From positions 1,039 to 19,969 of the forward strand of contig PLMF01000165.1 of the NCBI GenBank assembly GCA_003142355.1: a DNA stretch of 18,931 bases, in the 5' to 3' direction. Shown here one piece after another: positions 14,848-18,931 of the stretch; position 1 is the first letter of the stretch; each line of letters opens with the position of its first letter. The notes under the pieces are model-generated. The model ran no database searches and was not told where the DNA came from. It saw only the letters and a program-made list of their open reading frames with translations. The position numbers and the translations under genes are program-made. The stretch is from Bryobacterales bacterium (lineage in GTDB: Bacteria; Acidobacteriota; Terriglobia; Bryobacterales; Bryobacteraceae).

Positions 14848-15126
14848 ATGATTAGGAGTTTCAAGCACCGGGGCCTGAAACGGCTGTATGAGCGTGGCGA
14901 CCAGAGCGGGATACGCCCGGACTTGTTGGAGACGGTTGAGCGAATCCTCTCGGTTCTCGACACCGCCACCGTGCCGCAAGCTCTGGATGTTCCGCGGTAT
15001 CGCCTTCACCCGCTCAAAGGCGATCTGAAAGGATTGTGGTCTGTGACGGTGCGCACCAACTGGCGCATTGTGTTCCGTTTTGAAGGGACTGACGCCTTCG
15101 ATGTTGAATTGATCGACTACCACTAA
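14848..15126 (+). CDS. higB: HigB-type mRNA interferase toxin
   Basis: This is a 92-residue RelE/HigB-fold toxin. The start [18 protein letters not shown] is the standard opening of this family. The ending ([27 protein letters not shown] and VELIDYH) carries the basic and aromatic residues used for ribosome-dependent mRNA cleavage. Length and ends fit the family exactly. The toxin precedes the antitoxin, the usual order for HigBA. There is no Shine-Dalgarno; a palindrome abuts the ATG, so toxin translation may be weak or leaderless. It lies 42 bp after the E1 gene. Confidence 0.88.
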   Translation: MIRSFKHRGLKRLYERGDQSGIRPDLLETVERILSVLDTATVPQALDVPRYRLHPLKGDLKGLWSVTVRTNWRIVFRFEGTDAFDVELIDYH

Positions 15127-15140
15127 GAGGAGAAAACGAC

Positions 15141-15446
15141 ATGCCGATGAAGAACCCCGTCCATCCCGGCCGGATCGTCCGGCATGATTGCCTTGAGCCT
15201 TTGGGCCTGTCCGTGACCGCCGGGGCAAAGGTTCTCGGCGTCAGCCGGCAAACTCTCAACAAGATCGTCAACGGCAAGTCCGGCATCACCCCGGAAATGG
15301 CTATCCGGCTAACGAAAGCGTTCGGCAGCACGGAGGAGACGTGGCTGCGGATGCAACTTGCCTACGATCTTGCCGCCGCGCGCAGGGAGGAAAGCAAAAT
15401 CAAGGTCAGCCGCCAGTTCGTCCCGCAAGAATTGCACGTCCAATGA
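15141..15446 (+). CDS. higA: HigA-type XRE antitoxin
   Basis: This is a 101-residue helix-turn-helix protein of the HigA addiction-module family. The N-terminus ([20 protein letters not shown]) and the helix-turn-helix ([20 protein letters not shown], then [19 protein letters not shown]) are characteristic. [17 protein letters not shown] is the usual C-terminal helix. A strong GAGGAG ribosome binding site precedes the ATG, 14 bp after the toxin stop, whereas the toxin has none. That contrast would favour antitoxin synthesis. HigA binds HigB and represses the operon; a candidate operator lies just before higB. Confidence 0.9.
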   Translation: MPMKNPVHPGRIVRHDCLEPLGLSVTAGAKVLGVSRQTLNKIVNGKSGITPEMAIRLTKAFGSTEETWLRMQLAYDLAAARREESKIKVSRQFVPQELHVQ

Positions 15447-15551
15447 GGCTGAACGGACCGGAAATCCTCGGGTGAGGATAAGGAGCGTCGGCTTCGCGTC
15501 CCGCCAGTGCCTGCCGTGTAAGGCGGAGCACCCGAGTACTGCCCACCAGCA
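15447..15551. other. Spacer after higA with small inverted repeats
   Basis: This spacer holds a 6-bp stem hairpin, ATCCTC-GGGT-GAGGAT (15464-15479), without a U-tract, and a weaker imperfect hairpin around 15507-15531. The first may end the higBA transcript. On the minus strand this is where the remainder of the glycosidase gene should lie, but no frame continues it. Confidence 0.35.
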
Positions 15552-15998
15552 TCAGCGGACGCTCGCCGAGCGGTACACATAATCGGCCTCGTCGGCGTCC
15601 GTGGCGGGGTCTCCCTGGCCGAGGTTGAGCGAGAAGAGCACGCGCCAGCCCACCGCGCGCGCGAACCCGAATGCGCGGTCAACGTCGCTCGATGCGATGA
15701 CGCTCGCCAGGGTGGACGACGTGCGCTGACCGCGAAGCCAACCCGTGAGCTTGTCTACCGAATTGCCACCAAAGCGAAGCAGCCCCGGTCCCACCTGCGC
15801 CACCATGCGTCGCAACACGGGATTTTCCGCGGGGAAGCCAGTGGCTGTTGTGAGGGAATCCGTCTCGAAGCTGAGGCCGATGAAGTCGTGGGCGATGGCG
15901 ATGCCCGGCGATTCCGGATGCGCCGCGATGGTGACAGTCGTCTGGGCCCAACAGGCCGCAGCCCACGCGAGCGCGCAAATCGGAGCGATGCATCTCAT
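15552..15998 (-). pseudogene. Truncated GH79-like glycoside hydrolase (N-terminal part only)
   Basis: The open frame gives 148 residues from the ATG at 15996-15998, which overlaps the stop of the Cas6-like gene as ATGA. A signal peptide ([19 protein letters not shown]) is followed by IAHDFIGLSFETDSLTT, PGLLRFGGNSVDKL and WRVLFSLNLGQG. These resemble the first strands of the GH79 (beta-glucuronidase/heparanase-like) TIM barrel. Enzymes of this family are usually 450 or more residues with catalytic glutamates further along, so this product lacks the active site. After DEADYVY the sequence diverges and stops, and no other frame in the next 100 bp resumes the family sequence. The break lies next to the higBA module, suggesting insertion or deletion. 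The family call is moderately sure. Confidence 0.55.
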
Positions 15999-16873
15999 GG
16001 CGCAACCACCCGCACTTCCCCCTTGCCCCAAACCGTCTGCCGGCCCACGCCCACCCAGCGGGCGGCGCGCAGCCAGGGGAGGAATTCGGCCAAGTCGCCT
16101 TCATATTCCGCCTCGCCCGTGAAGCCGCCGAGCGAATGCACCTGGCCGGTGCGGCCGGATTTGCGCTCGACCCGCTCCCATTTCAAATCCGCGCGCTTCA
16201 AACGCACGCCCGCGGCGCGCTGGCCCATGGCGCGAAAATCGATATCCAACGGTCCCGCGCCGTAGAGCGCGCGCAGGGTGCTGATGCGGTCGCGGAGCCG
16301 GCCGAAGAGAATCGGAAACTCCGGCCGCTCCGCCATGCCGCCGGCGGCCTTCAGCTCGGTGGGAGTCACAAATCGAACGCATACCCGTTCCACGGGCGCA
16401 GGGTCCGCATCCAGGCCGATTACGGAGGGAGCGCGCGGCCTGTCCGTCACGGTCTCCCCGCCATCCGCCAGGTCGAGTTGCTGGACGCGATCCAACTCCG
16501 CGCGGCCGCGGCCCGGCCCGACGCCGTTTTCGCCCAGCCGCGCAAATGCCGCCCGGAAGTGCTCGAGCGCCGGCTGGCGCAGGTCGAACACGTGCACATC
16601 CACGAAGAACCCGTCCCCCGCCGCGATGGTGAGGCCATCCAGGTGGACGGCGCGCAGCACGAAAGGCCGGGGCCAGTCCGCCAGGCCGCTGGGGGCCCTG
16701 CCCAACGCGGCTCCCGGCTCGAACAGACGCGCGTAGGCGGCCGGGGAAGCGGTGTCGCGCAGGACCGCTCCAAATGCGCCCCGCACCACGTTGGCGCTCT
16801 TCCCTTCGGGGAAGTGCACCGGGTCCCGGGCGCGAAAGTGAAAGCGGAAACGGTAAAACTCGAACGTGGTCAC
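15995..16873 (-). CDS. Cas6-type CRISPR RNA endoribonuclease (RAMP), solitary
   Basis: This is a 292-residue protein from a GTG at 16871-16873; there is no ATG or strong ribosome binding site nearby. The N-terminus ([20 protein letters not shown]) and early [11 protein letters not shown] match the Cas6/RAMP ferredoxin-like fold. The C-terminal glycine-rich loop [16 protein letters not shown] is the hallmark of the Cas6 C-terminal domain. [12 protein letters not shown] is another family motif. Cas6 cleaves CRISPR precursor transcripts within each repeat. No array and no other cas gene is present in the window, so its partners, if any, are elsewhere. The gene is followed by an ATGA-coupled glycosidase fragment. 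It begins within 200 bp of the divergent csp promoter. Confidence 0.75.
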   Translation of the reverse strand: MTTFEFYRFRFHFRARDPVHFPEGKSANVVRGAFGAVLRDTASPAAYARLFEPGAALGRAPSGLADWPRPFVLRAVHLDGLTIAAGDGFFVDVHVFDLRQPALEHFRAAFARLGENGVGPGRGRAELDRVQQLDLADGGETVTDRPRAPSVIGLDADPAPVERVCVRFVTPTELKAAGGMAERPEFPILFGRLRDRISTLRALYGAGPLDIDFRAMGQRAAGVRLKRADLKWERVERKSGRTGQVHSLGGFTGEAEYEGDLAEFLPWLRAARWVGVGRQTVWGKGEVRVVAP

Positions 16874-16931
16874 GGCGGTGAGGGAAAGACGCCTGGTTCA
16901 CTTCACATTCGGACGTGGCGTTCTCCTGTTG

Positions 16932-16937
16932 TATAAT
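16932..16937 (+). promoter_or_regulatory. Putative -10 element (TATAAT) for the cold-shock gene
   Basis: A perfect TATAAT in an AT-rich patch, with only a poor -35 (TTCGGA-like) at the right distance. If used, transcription would begin near 16944 and leave a ~130-nt leader before the csp ATG. Long leaders are typical of cold-shock mRNAs. The patch also lies upstream of the divergent Cas6-like gene. Confidence 0.5.
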
Positions 16938-16979
16938 AGTATGGCATTTGACTTTTGTTTTCGCTTCGTGACAAATCCG

Positions 16980-17012
16980 AGAGGGGGCGTGTGGGTCTAC
17001 CGCGCCCCCTCT
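16980..17012 (+). terminator. Terminator-like hairpin in the cold-shock gene leader
   Basis: GAGGGGGCG (16981-16989) and CGCCCCCTC (17003-17011) pair perfectly; an extra A-U pair closes the stem at 16980/17012. The loop is 13 nt and is followed by TTCTTGTAT. No plus-strand gene lies upstream, so the hairpin would act on the csp transcript itself, as an attenuator or a folded leader element. Confidence 0.55.
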
Positions 17013-17072
17013 TCTTGTATCGGGCCGGATCGGGGGTTGGGTGCATTTTTAGCAAAGAAGGAATATAGGCAG

Positions 17073-17276
17073 ATGAAAGAAAAAGGTACAGTGAAGTGGT
17101 TTAACGCAGCCAAGGGCTACGGCTTTATCCAGCGGGAGAACGGAGAGGACGTCTTCGTGCACTTCTCGGCGATTCAGACGGAAGGGTACCGTACCCTGGA
17201 TGAAGGCTCAAAAGTGGAATTCGAGGTGACGAAAGGGCCCAAGGGTCTGCAAGCGACCAACGTCACGGCGGCCTGA
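17073..17276 (+). CDS. csp: Cold-shock protein (CspA family)
   Basis: This is a 67-residue single cold-shock domain. The start [15 protein letters not shown] is canonical, and the RNA-binding motifs RNP1 (KGYGFI) and RNP2 (VFVHFS) are intact; the domain ends with GLQATNV. The reading frame runs upstream, but only the ATG at 17073 gives the family's length and N-terminus. AAGGAA about 12 nt upstream is a plausible ribosome binding site. These proteins bind single-stranded RNA/DNA and act as RNA chaperones. The gene has a long leader with a strong hairpin and is followed after 60 bp by infA, with which it is probably cotranscribed. Confidence 0.95.
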   Translation: MKEKGTVKWFNAAKGYGFIQRENGEDVFVHFSAIQTEGYRTLDEGSKVEFEVTKGPKGLQATNVTAA

Positions 17277-17284
17277 TGAGTTCC

Positions 17285-17316
17285 GCGGGCCGGCGCCTCA
17301 GTGGATGCCGGCCCGC
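17285..17316 (+). terminator. Strong GC hairpin between csp and infA
   Basis: GCGGGCCGGC (17285-17294) and GCCGGCCCGC (17307-17316) form a perfect 10-bp stem with a 12-nt loop. It begins 9 bp after the csp stop and ends 12 bp before the infA ribosome binding site. There is no U-tract. It could be a partial terminator, an RNase barrier or a processing site that sets the csp:infA ratio. Confidence 0.55.
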
Positions 17317-17336
17317 TGGCCCCAATTTGGAGGTTT

Positions 17337-17555
17337 ATGAGCAAAGAGGACAGCATCGAGGTAACAGGAACGGTCCTGGAGAAGTTTCCCAGCGGGATGT
17401 TCAGCGTGCAACTCGAGCACGACCGCAAGGTTTTGGCCCACCTGGCCGGCCGCCTGCGCCGGAATCGCATCCGCGTCCTGGCGGGCGACAAAGTCACCAT
17501 GGAGTTGTCTCCCTACGATCTGACCAAGGGCAGAATCACCTTCCGCCACAGATAA
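17337..17555 (+). CDS. infA: Translation initiation factor IF-1
   Basis: The product is 72 residues, the standard IF-1 length, from the ATG at 17337. An earlier in-frame start at 17301 is rejected because GGAGG lies just before 17337 and the family starts with MSKED. The S1/OB-fold sequence is typical ([55 protein letters not shown]). IF-1 binds the 30S A site and works with IF-2 and IF-3 during initiation. Its position after a cold-shock gene rather than in the ribosomal-protein operon is notable but, from memory, not unique. The SD spacing is short (3 nt). Confidence 0.95.
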   Translation: MSKEDSIEVTGTVLEKFPSGMFSVQLEHDRKVLAHLAGRLRRNRIRVLAGDKVTMELSPYDLTKGRITFRHR

Positions 17556-17792
17556 TCCGTTCCGTCCCCCTCGAGCGACCCGGTTTTCGCGCCAGTGGCG
17601 CCAAATCTCACGGTCGCCTTTTCATCGGTCACAAGTAAGATTCGAAATATTTGCAGCGTCCCTCAGTTGCTGGTAAAGTGTTGTAATCAGAAGTAATAAA
17701 GCACTTTTATGAGAGAGCCGGACCACCCCGAAAAGCGATTCCGCACCCGGGTCAAGGACCACTCCCCGGCTATAATCGGAGCGGAGGGTGGG
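17556..17792. other. Leader region between infA and the AAA+ gene
   Basis: This 237-bp stretch is AT-richer than its surroundings in its middle part. It holds a small GCGCC-AGT-GGCGC hairpin (17589-17601) that may follow the infA transcript. A second stem pairs AAAGTGTT (17675-17682) with AGCACTTT (17700-17707), with one G-U pair and a 17-nt loop. TATAAT lies at 17771. An in-frame ATG at 17709 could extend the next gene by 28 codons. Confidence 0.4.
17771..17776 (+). promoter_or_regulatory. Putative -10 element (TATAAT) for the AAA+-receiver gene
   Basis: GGCTATAATCGGAGCGGAGG places a perfect TATAAT 16 nt before the GTG at 17793. It resembles the GCTAGAAT patches before glcE and the kinase gene. 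No -35 match is seen. Confidence 0.4.
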
Positions 17793-18931
17793 GTGGAAAA
17801 ACCAAGAGTTTCGCAAGGCCGATCGAGGAAGCCGTCTGTCGATGCCCTCGAGGATCTCACCGCGGTTCTGTCGCAGAAGGTGGTAGGGCAGCCCGCGGCT
17901 ACGCAGGTGATCGTTCCTTACATTCAGATGTACCAGGCGGGCCTGGCGCCGGAGGGCCGTCCCGTCGGCGTGTTCCTGTTGTTAGGCCCCACGGGCACGG
18001 GCAAGACCAAGACCGTGGAAGCCCTGGCCGACGTGCTGCACGGAAGCGAAAAAAACGTGCTCAAAGTGGATTGCGGCGAGTTCCAGTTGGAACATGAGGT
18101 CGCCAAGCTGATCGGCGCGCCGCCCGGCTACCTGGGCCACCGTGAAACCCAGCCCATGCTCACGCAGCAGAAGCTGAATGCCGTCGCCAGCGAGAAGTGC
18201 AGCCTCTCGCTGGTGCTGTTCGACGAAATCGACAAGGCGGCGCCCTCCATGACGCGCCTGCTGATGGGTGTGCTGGACAAGGGCATTTTGCGGCTGGGCG
18301 ACAACACCACGGTCAACTTTGAAAAGAGCCTGGTGTTCCTCACCAGCAACCTGGGCGCGCGGGAGATGTTGCACGAAATCAACCCGGAGTTCGGCTTCCA
18401 ATCCGTCAAGGCGGGCCAGCGCAAGGATCTCACCAGCAAGCTGCAAAACATCGCCCTGGTGTCGGTGCGGAAGCGCTTCTCGCCGGAGTTTGTCAACCGC
18501 ATCGATTGCATCATCACGTACCAGCCGCTGACCGCGGAATCGCTCTCGGCCATCCTCGACCACCACATTGCCGACCTGCAAAACCACGTCAACACGCGGC
18601 TCGGCAACCGCTCTTTCACCCTGGAAGTGCCGTTCGAGGCGCGCCAGTTCCTGCTGCAGAAGGGCACCAGCGCGGAGTACGGCGCCCGGGAGCTGAACCG
18701 CACCATCCACCGTTACCTCACGCAGCCGCTGGCCACGCTGGTGGCCACCGGCCAAGTCAACCCGGGCGTCAGAGTTCGGGTGGAAGTTGCGGAGGACGCG
18801 GAGAAGCTGAACTTGCGAGCGCTGGAATTCTACACGGCCGCCGCCCCTGTGCACCCCACCGTGCTGCTGGTGGACGACAACCGCGACCTGCTGCGCTTTC
18901 TGGAGCGCCTGATGGCCGATGCCGGCTGGAC
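17793..18931 (+). CDS. Hsp100-type AAA+ ATPase fused to a response-regulator receiver domain (3' partial)
   Basis: The frame is open to the window end (at least 379 residues). The GTG at 17793 is chosen because GGAGG lies five bases upstream; an ATG at 17709 without a ribosome binding site is the alternative. After a short basic N-terminus comes a single AAA+ module like the second ATPase domain of ClpA/ClpB. It shows Walker A GPTGTGKT (about 65-72), pore loop APPGYLGHRE, Walker B LVLFDEIDK (D144, E145), sensor-1 LVFLTSNLG, arginine-finger region RFSPEFVNRID and sensor-2 GARELNR. The Clp-N domain and first ATPase domain are absent. At about residue 357 a receiver domain begins (HPTVLLVDDNRDLLRFL), with its acidic pair, before the window ends. 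ClpP-binding loops were not recognised. A phosphorylation-controlled unfoldase is an inference. Confidence 0.8.
   Translation, partial: MEKPRVSQGRSRKPSVDALEDLTAVLSQKVVGQPAATQVIVPYIQMYQAGLAPEGRPVGVFLLLGPTGTGKTKTVEALADVLHGSEKNVLKVDCGEFQLEHEVAKLIGAPPGYLGHRETQPMLTQQKLNAVASEKCSLSLVLFDEIDKAAPSMTRLLMGVLDKGILRLGDNTTVNFEKSLVFLTSNLGAREMLHEINPEFGFQSVKAGQRKDLTSKLQNIALVSVRKRFSPEFVNRIDCIITYQPLTAESLSAILDHHIADLQNHVNTRLGNRSFTLEVPFEARQFLLQKGTSAEYGARELNRTIHRYLTQPLATLVATGQVNPGVRVRVEVAEDAEKLNLRALEFYTAAAPVHPTVLLVDDNRDLLRFLERLMADAGW

Noticed and set aside
15447..15551. Frameshifted continuation of the glycosidase
   Set aside because: The other minus-strand frames give no GH79-like sequence, so a simple frameshift does not explain the truncation.
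16866..17072. Upstream extension of the cold-shock frame
   Set aside because: It is open only by chance through the leader and hairpin; the family starts at [10 protein letters not shown].
15447..17072. CRISPR array near the Cas6-like gene
   Set aside because: No regularly spaced direct repeats of 25-40 bp were found on either side.
17622..17816. Small minus-strand open frame (64 residues) before the AAA+ gene
   Set aside because: It overlaps the promoter/leader of the AAA+ gene, has no ribosome binding site, and its translation matches nothing recognisable.

Overview
The window is about 19 kb of GC-rich DNA from a bacterium. The gene families suggest an Acidobacteriota member of the Solibacter/Bryobacter type. 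The grounds are the csp-infA pair, the DUF2207 and START-like secreted proteins, a short homodimeric-type pyruvate dehydrogenase E1, and GC-rich codon use. This placement is an inference from gene content, not a database result. No rRNA, tRNA, CRISPR array, insertion sequence or prophage was seen.

Layout. Positions 1-198 hold the 3' end of an unrecognised gene whose last codons lie in an 8-bp GACGCGGA repeat. A lone ribbon-helix-helix (VapB-like) antitoxin follows on the minus strand (338-625). Next is a plus-strand run: a membrane TPR protein (676-1824), then glcE-glcF-glcD (1857-5777), a three-subunit FAD/Fe-S 2-hydroxyacid (glycolate-type) oxidase. A small secreted protein with a bacterial-SH3-like part (5774-6418) is coupled to glcD by an ATGA overlap. 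It converges on a minus-strand DUF2207 membrane protein (6415-8073), and the two stop codons overlap inside a perfect 7-bp stem palindrome.

From 8234 to 12348 everything is on the minus strand, transcribed right to left: a START-like secreted protein, then an ATGA-coupled sensor kinase and OmpR/PhoB-type response regulator, then a 172-residue secreted protein. Tandem 11-bp direct repeats resembling an OmpR/PhoB-family operator lie upstream of the kinase gene, and a related pair lies upstream of the 172-residue protein gene. This makes an autoregulated two-component locus plausible.

From 12436 the plus strand carries a 789-residue AceE-like E1 and a HigB/HigA toxin-antitoxin pair with a 12-bp palindrome touching the toxin start codon. 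On the minus strand, a lone Cas6-type RAMP endoribonuclease gene is ATGA-coupled to a truncated GH79-like glycosidase. The last part (16930-18931, plus strand) holds a cold-shock protein with a long hairpin-containing leader, infA after a second strong hairpin, and the start of an unusual protein. That protein is a single Hsp100-type (ClpA/ClpB D2-like) AAA+ module followed directly by a response-regulator receiver domain, cut by the window end.

The items most worth following are the AAA+-receiver fusion, the csp/infA leader hairpins, the tandem-repeat operators of the two-component system, and the solitary Cas6-like gene beside a broken glycosidase and a toxin-antitoxin module.
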